Assembly (NCBI GenBank): GCA_027625915.1
Contig: JANTQA010000012.1
Coordinates: 16,144,501 to 16,208,500 of the forward strand
Source: Anaeramoeba flamelloides
Taxonomy: Eukaryota; Metamonada; Anaeramoebidae
DNA length: 64,000 nt
Direction of reading: 5' to 3'
In this document: positions 23,801 through 33,828 of the stretch, piece after piece
Numbering within the stretch: position 1 is the first letter of the stretch
Layout of the letters: every line of letters begins with the position of its first letter
Notes under the pieces: generated by a model
Database searches by the model: none
Told to the model about the DNA's origin: nothing
Seen by the model: the letters and a program-made list of their open reading frames with translations, nothing else
Position numbers and translations under genes: made by a program

Positions 23801-25122
23801 GATTTTTTTGTAGCATTAATTTTCGTTCAAAGTTTGTGTCTTAAAAGTGGAACTGACTGTAAAGGGTTATAAAAAATTGATTCTCTTTTTTTTTTTTTTA
23901 AGAAGAGTAATAGCTTTATTACAATAGCTGATATTAAAAAAAAGAAAAATGTAGAGAAAAATTTCACCCATTTAACTTTCAAATACACATAAGTTTACTT
24001 TTTGTAAATAAAAAATTGAAATTTTTTCTCAATAACCACAAGACATGATGTTTTAAAAAAAATTAGATTAAAAATTTCAACAAATGGAAGACTCTGTTTT
24101 AAAATGTTCTATTTTTTTTTTTTTGCTTGGTTTATTGTTAAGGGTTGGATTAAACTTATCTAATTTATTTAAGGGGGATTTTTGAAGTGACTGAATTCGA
24201 TACTTTCAATTCAAAGAGGGTCTAAGATAAACACAGTCATCAGAAGTAATTGAAACTTAATGTATTTTTCTGATTTTTTTTGTTTTGTACTTTCTGAAAT
24301 TATCCAAAATAAAAAAAAATAATTTTCGAATTCATCAAAAGAAAGTAAAATAAAACGAAATAAATAGATTAAATAAAAATACTCCCCTTAGAAAATAATT
24401 TTTTATTTTATTTTAAGGTTATAAGTATGCTATTAAGGTGTTATAAAATTTAAAGATGCTATAAAATTTTGATAGAAATCCTTTATAATATTAATAACAA
24501 TCTTATAACATGGTATAAAAAATGAACAAATTTTCGAACATTTTTTTTTGTTTTAAAAGGTATTATAAAATTTTTTAACATGTTCTATCTTTGTTATAAA
24601 ATACAAAACATGTTATATACTGTGTTATAAAATTTTGATATTAAAAAAAAACAACAATACATCTTGCTTAAATTGTTACACCATTAAAAATCATGGTATA
24701 GAAAACTATTTTAAATTGTAAAACTGTGATTACAAATATATAATTTTTAAAACAAACAGGAAAAAAATATTTAAAATTTCAATTATAATTTTGGTATTAT
24801 TTACATGACTCTACTCTTTTTAAAAATATTTGTGTATTTCATCAAACTTATTAAACAATTTGTATTTTTTATTATGAATTTAAATTCTTTAATTTTTTAC
24901 TTTATCAAAGCTTGCCCTGAGAGCCCATTTGCACCAAGTCCTTCACCAACCGCAACCGCAACAGTAACATCAAAATCAAATGGAGACTCAACTACTGGTG
25001 GTCTTAATGGAGGTTACACATTTTTAGTTACTATTGTTTGTGGAGGTGCATTCTTTTTCATTGGCTGGATTGTTCATAAGTATCGTATCGATAGAAAACA
25101 AGGTGGTTATTCAAATCTCTAA
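20864..25122 (+). CDS. Type I membrane protein with two MRH domains, 4 exons
   Basis: Model: 20864-21280, 21549-21624, 21820-22284, 24911-25122, giving 389 aa. A signal peptide (MKTSIFLLFLIVTAYISC) leads into two tandem mannose-6-phosphate-receptor homology repeats. Each has a Tyr-Asp-Phe/Leu start (YDFNYL, YDLRPV), an I/SVCK cysteine, a CxCC knot (CACC, CSCC), a late F.LFC or WDFVC cysteine, and a closing KAC or KYAC. A Pro/Thr/Ser stalk, one transmembrane helix (about residues 352-372) and a short tail ending YSNL, a YxxPhi endosomal sorting signal, follow. The architecture fits lysosomal sorting receptors or ATG27/CIMR relatives; ligand unknown. Donors are GTAATG, GTATAC and GTTTGA. The two introns at the end of each MRH repeat share phase 1 and the same place before Ala-Cys. 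Confidence 0.85.
21281..21548 (+). other. MRH gene intron 1, 268 bp
   Basis: GTAATG to CCTAG. Splicing restores NPSE/VHSVISAYQHQ, as expected of the conserved end of an MRH repeat; reading through would give a Lys-rich stop-ended tail. Confidence 0.85.
22489..22746. mobile_element. MITE-D copy 1 (about 258 bp)
   Basis: Left end CTGGTATTTGAAATT follows TA (22487-22488). The right end is worn (ATTATCCAAAAACTG). It aligns through GGGATAAAAT, TTTAGGATTCTTAG, CAAATAAATAGAGA and CAATTACAAT with the better copy at 52132-52371. Confidence 0.65.
22810..22915 (+). repeat. R5 arm, dispersed copy
   Basis: Aligns with 14775-14860: GTGTGCCTA, GTTAATGAAAAAAA, ACACA, TTTGAAAATTAA and CATTTTTTACAC in order. 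A single arm, without a nearby inverted partner. Confidence 0.6.
23165..23555 (+). repeat. Dispersed repeat R7, copy 1
   Basis: Matches 32450-32590 (TGTTATTTTAATGTTATTGA and AATCATATT blocks) and then 33165-33300 (AATGTGCATTCTTCTGCTTA, CTTTAAAGGAAAATTATA). Copy 2 is split by about 575 bp of extra sequence. Unknown class. Confidence 0.6.
23660..23859. mobile_element. MITE-B copy 2 (200 bp), best-preserved
   Basis: Terminal inverted repeats of about 45 bp: left CAGTCAGTTCCACGTTTAAG, right CTTAAAAGTGGAACTGACTG. TA flanks both ends (23658-23659, 23860-23861). No coding capacity. TIR and TA duplication fit Tc1/mariner-type mobilisation. Confidence 0.85.
24417..24640 (+). repeat. Degenerate GTTATAAAATTTT cluster
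   Basis: About eight imperfect occurrences of a GTTATAAAATTTT-like motif, irregularly spaced, near the end of MRH intron 3. Confidence 0.5.
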
Positions 25123-26406
25123 TTTTAATATTATTTTTAATTTTATGAATTGAATTTTTTTTTTTTTTTATTTTATTTACTATTAAAATATTTCTTTTAT
25201 TGAATTTAATTTTTTTAAAAAATAATTATTTTTTATTTGAATTTTCTTTTTACTTTTTTCATCTTATAAACATGTAATAATAAATTTATCATTATTAACT
25301 TGTTTATTTCTTTTTCTTTTTCTCTTTTCTCTTTGAAATCAAATTTTAATGTAGAAATAAAAAATTATATTTTTTAAAAAAAATTTTTTTTAAATATTAA
25401 AATAAAAATAAAAATATTATTAATAAAAACAAATGAATCTGGCAAAAAAAACATAAATTTGAAATTTTAACTATTTAATAAAAAAAAAATAAATTATTAT
25501 TCGGACTTAATTTTTATTTTTATTATTTTATTTTATTTTGAATTTTTATCTTTTTCAAATCAATTTAAAATTTGAATCCAAAAATAAAAATTAATAATCT
25601 ATTTTTGTGATATCTAAACACCATTTCAAAAATTGTAACTCACCTGAAATAATAGATTGAAAAAAAAATATATTTCTTTGTTATTCAAGAACAACTAATA
25701 ACTAAATATGATTTGTAATTAACTTTTAAATCATTGTAAATATTGTAAAAGCTGATATTCGAAAAATAAAAAAAAATAAAAAAATAAAAAAAAAGTTAGT
25801 TACAATTTTTGAAATTAGCATTAAGGATTTTTTTACTGAACTTTCACTGAAAAAAAAGATAACAAGAAGATTTAGAGGATAATAATTAAATTCATTTTAA
25901 AAGACATTACATAGTCTCAATTTTCTTGGCGATTATTTGTCTTTTCTAAGATTTTTTTTTTTCAACATGATCTTTTCCAAAAAAAAAAGTACCATAAAAA
26001 AAAAACAAAAAAATAAAAAGAAAGAATCAATAAAAAAAGAAAAAGAAAAAGTATCAAAAAAAATTATCTCAAAAATTTGAAAAATCAAAACTGAAATTTG
26101 AAAAACAAAATTAAAATTAGCAAAATTAGTAAAAATGGATACTGATCCAAAAATTTGAAAATATTTTTTTGATAAAAAGCTAATAAAGGCTCAAAACAAC
26201 TTTCAATAACATTATAAAGTTCGTCAAAATTTTTGAAAAATAGTTTATTTCCACAGTGATTTTTTATTACTTTCTTAACATGCTATAAAAAAATTCTAGA
26301 TATCAAGTATTATGTATAAATGAAATTTCAACAATAAATTAGAAATAAATAAAATACTACAAATTGGAATGTAATCGGTAATCTTATGAAACAAATATAT
26401 GAAATA
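25123..26406. other. Intergenic downstream of the MRH gene
   Basis: Extremely AT-rich, with many A and T runs. No gene, RNA or repeat partner recognised. Confidence 0.45.
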
Positions 26407-26621
26407 CTATCTGTTCCAAAAAAAAAAATGAAACAAAATTTTCATTCAGCTTTCTTCAAATAGATTAGTAAATCAGGTAACAGACAAAGATTTAATTATG
26501 TAGAGAAGCCTAAATAATTAAATCCTCTTTGAGAATTAGTTCCTTTGGCGATTTATCCATTTGATAGATTTATTTGAAGAGTTGAATGAAAATTTTAACA
26601 CCTTTATTTTACAATTAACAG
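26407..26621. mobile_element. MITE-A copy 1 (215 bp)
   Basis: Left end CTATCTGTTCCAAAA, right end TTTTACAATTAACAG, each bordered by TA (26405-26406, 26622-26623). Subterminal inverted blocks TTTCATTCAGCTTTC and GAAGAGTTGAATGAAAA. The second copy is at 61597-61821. The end is reminiscent of Stowaway/mariner termini. Confidence 0.8.
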
Positions 26622-28075
26622 TATATATAGATTCACTTGAAATTGAAAAAAATCAAATCAAAAGATAACCTATTGAGAAAAACAAAAATATATATTTGGA
26701 TTTTTAATTGAACTTTAAAATAAAATTCCTATAAAAAAGAAAATGCTTTATTTACAAACAGCCCTTACTGTTCTAGTGACATTATAATTACAGATTTTTG
26801 CCAGGTGACTAGAGATCTTGCAATAAAAAAAAAATTTTCAAATGAATTACTTTACAAAAAAAATTGAAAAAAAAAAATATGGAAAAAATGTGAAAAAATT
26901 ATTTCATATTTGAAATTTTCAAAATAAAATCTATTCTTTTAATATCTATTCAAAGCCTTTAAAAAATGTATTTCACCAATTACAACTATACCTCTAGACT
27001 GGAAAAGAGTTTAAATAATACGAATATTCAAAAGTCCAAATGACTCTAACAATTTATTATAAATACAATGAGAAATTAATTATCCTTTTTTTTTTCTGAG
27101 AAACTCAATGAAAAATTCTAATTTAGGGGATTTTTTTAAAATAATCTTTTCCAAGTCTAATGGGAGAAAATCAAATAATACACATTCCATTCCACAATAT
27201 ATACTATTTGAAATATTATTGAAGATACTCTAATTTTGTATTTTTCACTTAGAAGATTTAGTAAATAATTATGAGCTTAAAAAGGCCAAAGTCTGATTAG
27301 TTTGGTTTCTTTCACTGATTATAAATATCTGTGGTTTTGAATAAATTCCCACTATGTAAAAATAATTTGGAAAAAAATCTATTGGTTAATTATTTAATTG
27401 TTTATAAAAAATTGAATTTTTTAACAAATAATCTACATTTTGAAACAAATTTGAGAAAGATATTTTGCAACTTTGTAATCTTGAACATTGATGTTTCAAC
27501 TTTTAAATTTTTTACCAATTGAATTTTTATTAGAAATTGTTGGGTTTTTTTACTAATACAAGGATCATTTTTAATTAATTATGATCAACAAATCTCACTA
27601 CTTGAGTAATCAAATTTTTTCGGAGCAAGTAAACCATTGGGAATTAATGGATTTATTTCCACTAGTAACAACATACTTTAATTTTGGGCTTCTACTTGGT
27701 AGAGGCTAACCCCTTAAGAAACAATCACTCTGTCTATTTATTGCCTATTGCATTTTCTTGATCTTTTAATTTATAAGCCTTGTTCTAAAAAGAAACTCTG
27801 TTTTTAATTTTCATCAAAGGTTTTACCAACTCTGTTAAGGTCTTTTCGAACGTACTTTCTTTCCAAAAAAGAATAGCGATCAAATAACAATTTAAAAACC
27901 ACCCTACAACTTAAATTAACTTTAAAACCTTTATCAAATTCTTTCAAAAACATTATAATAACAAAAATTAACTTTCCAAAAATTTCATTTTTTAAAAAAA
28001 TTTGTTTTTTCTTTTTTTCTTTTTCTTTTCGAAAAAAAAAAAAACAAAAAAAAATTAACACCTTTTTTGTTATCC
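26622..28075. other. Intergenic, with repeat R8 at 27545-27690
   Basis: 27545-27690 matches the reverse complement of 63050-63188 (TTTTTTTACTAATACAAGGA, ATCAACAAAT, AACATACTTTAATTTT). The rest is AT-rich. Minus-strand open frame 27804-28133 overlaps the next gene and is antisense noise. The leader before 28076 is A-rich. Confidence 0.5.
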
Positions 28076-30070
28076 ATGTCTTCCCAAACGGATAGCTTTT
28101 CATTTCTTTTAGATCCTTTAGAACCAAACCCAAACGATTGGATCAATTTGCTTCAAAAGTCTGGATCTGTAACTTTTTCACAGGATCTTAGTTATGGTCT
28201 CAGCTTACCAGACTTGGACTTTTCTCAACCATCCTTCTTTGACAACCTCTCACAAACAGACTCGTTTCATATTGGAATTGGAATGGAAAGCCAACACTGC
28301 TTTTGGTGTTTGGAAATCAAGAATAGTTTTGAAGAAAAAATTGAGAACGAGCAAATTATTTGTAGTACCTGTTCACGATCTTATTGCAAAAAATGTTTTC
28401 AAAACCAAACAGCATTTGGTCTTGACTTATGGTTCAAAGCAAGCCAAGAAATCGCAAATTCAAACCAGTGGAGTTGTCCGATTTGCTCTGGTAACATTCT
28501 GATCCAAATATTAAAGGACGACAATAAGGATGATGATGAGGAGGATAACGACAACAAACAAAAGAACCGGAAGGATCAATTTTTAAAAATTAGTGATGAG
28601 AACCAGCCCAATCCAAATAATTCCAATAATCAGCTACATGAAAGAAATGTGGATAAAGACAATAATAGTGAAGACGACGAACAATACTTGCACGAAAATG
28701 GGGTATTAGTCCAACTATTCCCTAAATATGTTTTGGAAAGGCTACCAATTTTTCGAAGAGATTTGCTATTTTATGATAAACCAAGCCAAAATTGGGAACT
28801 CATTCCCAAAATTAATTATCAAAACCAATTTATTAAATTTAGACTAAAAGAGGAAAATGTCTTAAAACCCAACAGCCACAGTAATAGTAAAAGTACAAGA
28901 AAAAATGCAAAAAATAGAGAAATAAAAATAAAAAAATCCAATAAGTTTCATTCTGATTCTAATTCTAATCCTGACTCTGAAAATGAACAATTATCAGAAA
29001 CAAAAAATGAATCTAATTCTGAAAATGAAAATGAAACTGAAAATGAAAATGAAAGCGAAATTTTAAAAATTAAAGAACATAATAAAAATTTAAAATTAGA
29101 TAATTTAATAAATTTTAAAAATCGAATTGATATAGAAACTCAGAAAAATAATGAAAGGATCTTAAAATCCAAAATTGGAGTATTAAATACAAATTTATTA
29201 AAATTTTTACCAAAAAAAAATAATATAAAAAACTCATTAAAAACAACATCTTCAGAATTATTCGATCATGATGGCTTTCATTTGTTTGTTAATCGCGAAA
29301 GTGTAATTCTGAGAAGGACAAGTAAAACAAGAAGAATTATACAGGAATTATTTGGAAAAAGGATTACTGAAAGAAACCAATTAAAAAAGAAACTGAAAAA
29401 AAATCATCAAAATTCCTATCGCAAAATGATTACAAAATCTGAGTTGAGAAAACTATCAATTAACCCCTGTAGAACTCTTGCTTCGGTTTATTTAAAAGGA
29501 ATTGTCGTCTTAAAAACAATTGATTTTTTGAAAAGTAAAAAAATTGTTGAAAATCAATATTTAAATCAAATTTCAAAAGAGAGGCAACAAATGAGGCAAG
29601 AACAACAACAACAACAGCAGCAGCAGCAGCAACAACAACAACAACAACAAATGAGACAAGAAAGAGTTGTACACGATCAAAACATAATGGAAATAGAAAT
29701 TGAAAAGGAACACGATCTAGATCAAGAAAAAAAAAATAAACAAATTAGTTTAGAAACGAAAGGTGAAAAGGTCCAAACAATTAGCAAAAATAATAATCTA
29801 AATAATAATATTGGAAATCAAAATTCATCTTTAACGAATGAAACAGAAAACGAAGAAACACGAAAAAGAAAAAGAAATCAAACTAAAAAAAAGGTACCCT
29901 TTGAATTCAAATCTGATGTCAATTATTTTGGATATTTTCAAGCTTTAAAAAATGAAAATATTGGAATTGAAGATTGTATAAAAAAATTTACATCAAAAAG
30001 GGCTAGAATTAAAAAAAGAATTCAAAGTTTACGAAGAAAAGTTTGGAACCAAGCTTCGAAAAGAAAATAA
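28076..30070 (+). CDS. Four-CxxC zinc-finger protein with poly-Q
   Basis: Intronless, 664 aa, starting at the first ATG (MSSQTDSF). An acidic, Phe/Leu/Asp-rich N-terminus (residues 1-70) is followed by four CxxC pairs at C75/C78, C96/C99, C104/C107 and C134/C137 (CFWC, CSTC, CKKC, CPIC). This spacing resembles the 4CXXC_R1 finger of CDCA7/R1-type proteins or a PHD-like fold; it is not a canonical RING. Acidic and Asn/Glu-rich linkers follow, then an uncharacterised basic region (FDHDGFHLFVNRESVIL), a run of about 18 Gln (codons mixed CAA and CAG, near 29603-29649) and a basic C-terminus (KRARIKKRIQSLRRK). The acidic start, zinc finger and basic tail suggest a nuclear or chromatin role, which is inference. 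No homologue can be named. Confidence 0.8.
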   Translation: MSSQTDSFSFLLDPLEPNPNDWINLLQKSGSVTFSQDLSYGLSLPDLDFSQPSFFDNLSQTDSFHIGIGMESQHCFWCLEIKNSFEEKIENEQIICSTCSRSYCKKCFQNQTAFGLDLWFKASQEIANSNQWSCPICSGNILIQILKDDNKDDDEEDNDNKQKNRKDQFLKISDENQPNPNNSNNQLHERNVDKDNNSEDDEQYLHENGVLVQLFPKYVLERLPIFRRDLLFYDKPSQNWELIPKINYQNQFIKFRLKEENVLKPNSHSNSKSTRKNAKNREIKIKKSNKFHSDSNSNPDSENEQLSETKNESNSENENETENENESEILKIKEHNKNLKLDNLINFKNRIDIETQKNNERILKSKIGVLNTNLLKFLPKKNNIKNSLKTTSSELFDHDGFHLFVNRESVILRRTSKTRRIIQELFGKRITERNQLKKKLKKNHQNSYRKMITKSELRKLSINPCRTLASVYLKGIVVLKTIDFLKSKKIVENQYLNQISKERQQMRQEQQQQQQQQQQQQQQQQMRQERVVHDQNIMEIEIEKEHDLDQEKKNKQISLETKGEKVQTISKNNNLNNNIGNQNSSLTNETENEETRKRKRNQTKKKVPFEFKSDVNYFGYFQALKNENIGIEDCIKKFTSKRARIKKRIQSLRRKVWNQASKRK

Positions 30071-30429
30071 GTTTGGTTTATTATCATTATGTTGTTGTTA
30101 TTATTTAAACTTCATCATTTTTTCTTTTCGTTTTTTTTTTTTTTTTTTTAATATAACGATTTTTATGAGAAAAAATTATTCTTGATTTCTTTTGTTTATA
30201 TTTTTTTTAAATAAATAACGTTTTTTTCAAATTTAAAAAATGGAAAATTTTCTTAAAGATTTTATTATATTCGGATAATTGATGATTTCTTTTTCAATTC
30301 ATCAAATAATGTTAAAACATGGTAATTTGTATAAATCTTGTGACTATTTTATTTGGAGAGTAATACTTTTTAAAAATAAAAAATTGAAAAATATTTTTTA
30401 TTTTTTTATTATAAAAAAAGTGTAAATTA

Positions 30430-31307
30430 TACTCTAGTTGCCCTTATACTTTAATTTCCTTTTATAAAGGAAAAGTTTAATCATAGATTTCACAATTCTT
30501 AATCTTTCAAAATAATTTCAAACTAACACTAGTTCAATAATAATTAAGATTTATTTCTTTCAATTTATTTTGAAAAACTAATCGATTTTTTTCATTGAAA
30601 GGACAGACCCATAAAAAATGATCAATATTTTCTATAATTTCCTTTTGTTTATATTTTCAGCATAAAGGAAAAAAATTATAATGAAAAAGGTCATAATAAT
30701 ATAAATTTAGGTAATAAGTAAATACCCTTATATTTGTAATTATTTGAACTTGAAAGGATATCCAAAATTTTATTGCATAATAAAAAAGTAATTCTGATTG
30801 TTAATTATTGTGAAATATTTTTGGAAGTGTTGTTAAGTGCTGTGAAGTGCCATGGAGTACCATGTAGTGCCTAGATTTTCCAAATTCAAAAGAATAGAGT
30901 AAAATCTTTAAAATTAAACTATTCTTTTAATTTCGGGAAGGAAAACGGAGGTTTTCTAGAATTCGAAAGAAAAAAGAAAAATCAAAGATTTAACTCAATT
31001 CCTGTGTATTCTGGAAAAGCGAAAAGTGGATTTTTTTTAATTTTAGAAATAAAAAGAAAATTATGAAATGTTATTTTAATTCCTAAATATTAAAAAAAAA
31101 AACATCGACGATTTTCTTATTGTTTTCTGTTTTATTTATACAATCTATTGATTTTACAAATAAACAGAAAACATAAGAAAACTCAATGAAGACACATTAG
31201 ATTTTCGAGAAATCAAAAGAATTGAGTAAAATACGCAAAATTTAGTCTATTCTTTTGAATTTCAGAAACCCTAATATTACTTCAAATTTCTAGAATTCAA
31301 TAACTCA

Positions 31308-31339
<32 letters not shown>

Positions 31340-32080
31340 TGATATATTTCTATTTTAGATGCCTAAAATACTCAAAACTCCAATTAATTTTATTATTTAT
31401 TCTAGGTTGAAATTTTATTAATTTTTCTAAATATGAGAGATAAATTTTTTATTTTTTTTTTGAATAAATTGAATTTTTTTTTATTAACCGAAATTCTATC
31501 ATTTTCAATTTTATATTCCATTTTCCAAATAAGAATTGGCTTTTTTCTGTTTATTTTACATATTATAGTTAGTCATAAACTCATATTAGACTTTAAATAT
31601 TTAAATTTTATATTTCATAATCATATATTTCAAAACCATATGCTAATTGACTTAATATAAAAGATTCAAATAATCTATTTTTCAGCCTATTATTTGTAAA
31701 ATTGTTATCAATTAATTATTTATAGTTTTTCTAGGTTTATTTTAGATTTTTTTAAAATTTAAACTATATATGATATTTTATCGAAATAAATACCTAAATA
31801 TAAAATCATTTTGTAATCGTTTGATAGTACTTTTTTATCTTTATTAGAGTTATATCCTATTTTAAAAATAATTTCATATTTCGAATTTGATTTTTGATTT
31901 AAATTACCTTTTATTTCTGTATATAATTACAAAGATATTTTATTTTCAGAATATTTTATCAATAGTTAAAATTAGAGAAAACGTATTCCAAAATTTTAGC
32001 ACTTTTTTTTTTGACTTAATTTTTGGATTTTTTTTGAAATTAAGTAAATCATTTCCCATTCAAAGGGAAGAGTTGTAGTG
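30430..32080 (-). mobile_element. Decayed LINE (non-LTR retrotransposon) fragment
   Basis: Minus-strand frames carry two LINE landmarks in the right order. The late reverse-transcriptase motif SNDYKMILYLGIYFDK is encoded near 31775-31825, and the zinc-finger-like tail IIENIDHFLWVCPFNEKNR near 30580-30640 is preceded by AIKFWISFQVQI and NIRVFTYYLN. These correspond to the FW..f...p...R.f...n and ET.dHflw.CP pattern at the end of many LINE polyproteins. The frame has several stops, for example between the PLC and KYK residues of the zinc finger. A repeat of the R6 family (30826-31290) splits it. The polymerase core with the catalytic Asp pair was not found. Confidence 0.7.
30826..31290. repeat. 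R6 foldback-family repeat inside the LINE
   Basis: Shares with 53826-54480 and 63905-64000 the text AGTGCC...GAGTACC, AATTGAGTAAAAT, and repeated AAATAAACAGAAAA / TTTTCTGTTTTATTTAT blocks in both orientations. It interrupts the minus-strand LINE text. Confidence 0.55.
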
Positions 32081-32211
32081 AATGTATTATATGTATTTAA
32101 AGGGGTCGAATGAATATTAGAAGAAAAAATATTATTTTGGAAATTTCAAAATTATAATCATTTTTTCACATTTTTTTTATTTTTTCTCTTCTTTTGATTA
32201 TTGTTTGATTA

Positions 32212-32410
32212 CAGTCAGTTCCACTTTTAAAAATCAAACTTTTAACGAAATTTAAGTCACAAAAAAAATCTCAAATTAAAGCACATTTTTTGGAATCTTT
32301 TTTTTTTAACAAATTATTTTACTAGAATCTGAATTTTTCGCCCTTGATTTGATTTTTTTTATCCCTTTAAATTTTGTTGAAAGTTTGAGTTCTAAAAGTG
32401 GAACTGGCCG
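32212..32410. mobile_element. MITE-B copy 3 (199 bp)
   Basis: Left end CAGTCAGTTCCACTTTTAA, right end CTAAAAGTGGAACTGGCCG. TA flanks at 32210-32211 and 32411-32412. Interior matches copy 2 (AACGAAATTTAA, GTTGAAAGTTTG). Confidence 0.85.
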
Positions 32411-32449
32411 TAAGTAATTCTTGTTCAATTTTTTTTTATTGCAAGATCG

Positions 32450-33300
32450 ATTACAACATGGTAAAAAGATGTTATTTTGATGTTATTGAAACAATAAAAA
32501 TTATTGTAGAGAAATCATATTTATTTCTATTGGATTTTTATTTGATCTTCAATTTGAGCTCAAAATAAATATTGTTTGTGCTTTTCCCAATGGTAACTTA
32601 AGGGCTACATTTCCACCTCGGAGTGTCTTTATTTTTTGTGTTATTTTTCTTTCACTTCCCAAAAAGAATTTTCATTCTGAAGAAATTGGTAAATAATAAC
32701 TAATTTCAAAGCGAAAAAGATCAAAAAAATAAAAAAAAAATTGTTTTATAACGATTTAAATGAAAAATTTTTTAAAAAAATGACTTTAAGGGATTTTTAA
32801 GAACAATTTCAAATTTCAAAATATTTCAAACTTTTATTAGTAATTGTAAAAAATATTTAGAACAGCTTGAAGAATTATTTGTGTTAATAGATTTGAAATA
32901 GAAATTATGAAATTGTAAAATAAAATTTTGGAAGGCTCTAAGGAGATTTTGTCAATTGTAAAATTTTCAAAATAATCGTGAAAATTTCCTATTTTTTGTT
33001 AAAGAAATTATCAACAGGATAAATTTAATTGGGTTAAGAAAGCTCTTTGAAGAGTTTTTTATCTAAAATTTCACCATTTTCACCTGAAAACGCAGTACTT
33101 AAGAATTTTAGTCTTTCAGTTTTTAAGAGAATCTATTGATTCATTAGATTTACTTCAGAATGCGATTAACAATTCTCTAATGTGTATTCTTTTACTTATT
33201 TCTTATTTATTCTTCAAAGGTAAATTATACAAAATAATTTATATTTGAAAAAAATGTTGGGCAACTTTTGGCAGAAAGAAATATTAGATTTTTCATACTG
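32450..33300 (+). repeat. Dispersed repeat R7, copy 2 (split)
   Basis: Its two ends match 23165-23555. The middle, 32590-33165, has no partner in the window. A truncated R2 copy follows directly. Confidence 0.55.
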
Positions 33301-33640
33301 GGTTATTCCAAAACTTAGTGGTTTTATTTTTAAAGTGTATTTTGGTACATTTCCTTCAGAGGGCATAGGATTTCTTTCTTCTTCAAAGAAGATATTTTTT
33401 TTTGAAATAATTTGGAAATATGTCGATTTTTGAACTTTTCAAAAAAATGAAGAAAAATGGATCAAACTTTTAAAAACAATAATCCATTTTTGAAAATAGC
33501 TTTAAAAGTAAATATAGGTCTTATAATAATCAGATTTTTGCTTCATTTTTCAATTTCAAGATGCGATAATTTATTTTTTTGAATTTGCTATTAAACGTAT
33601 AAGAGTATTTTGGGGGTTTTTGTAAAATGCAGGCGATTGT
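33290..33640 (+). repeat. Dispersed repeat R2, 3' fragment
   Basis: Aligns with 10930-11250 and 62660-62970: GGTTTTATTTTTAAA, GAAATAATTTGGAAATATG, CAAACTTTTAAAAACAATAA and the end ATTTATTTTTTTGAATTTGC. Confidence 0.75.
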
Positions 33641-33828
33641 ACCTTAAACCAAAAAAAAGTACAAAACTTGAAATTTATGTTTGAAATTTTATTTTTAAAG
33701 TATTGTTTAATTGAAAACCAATTCATCAATTCTTTTTGCCTCAGTCACTTAAAAACATTATGTCAATGCAAAAGTAGTTGTTGTCAAGACATGGAATAAT
33801 GTTGAAAAAAGTTAGAAACTCAAACTCG

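Larger units (their letters stand above)
22285..24910 (+). other. MRH gene intron 3, about 2.6 kb
   Basis: GTTTGA to CAAAG, phase 1. It contains MITE-D copy 1 (22489-22746), an R5 arm (22810-22915), R7 copy 1 (23165-23555), MITE-B copy 2 (23660-23859) and a cluster of degenerate GTTATAAAATTTT motifs (24417-24640). The remainder is AT-rich and noncoding. Confidence 0.8.

Noticed and set aside
28067-28075. Start of the zinc-finger gene at 28067
   Set aside because: That codon is TTG; the first ATG is at 28076.
27804-28133. Minus-strand 109-codon frame
   Set aside because: Overlaps the start of the zinc-finger gene antisense and has low-complexity content.
31433-32078. Plus-strand Phe/Ile-rich frames
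   Set aside because: Antisense to the decayed LINE.
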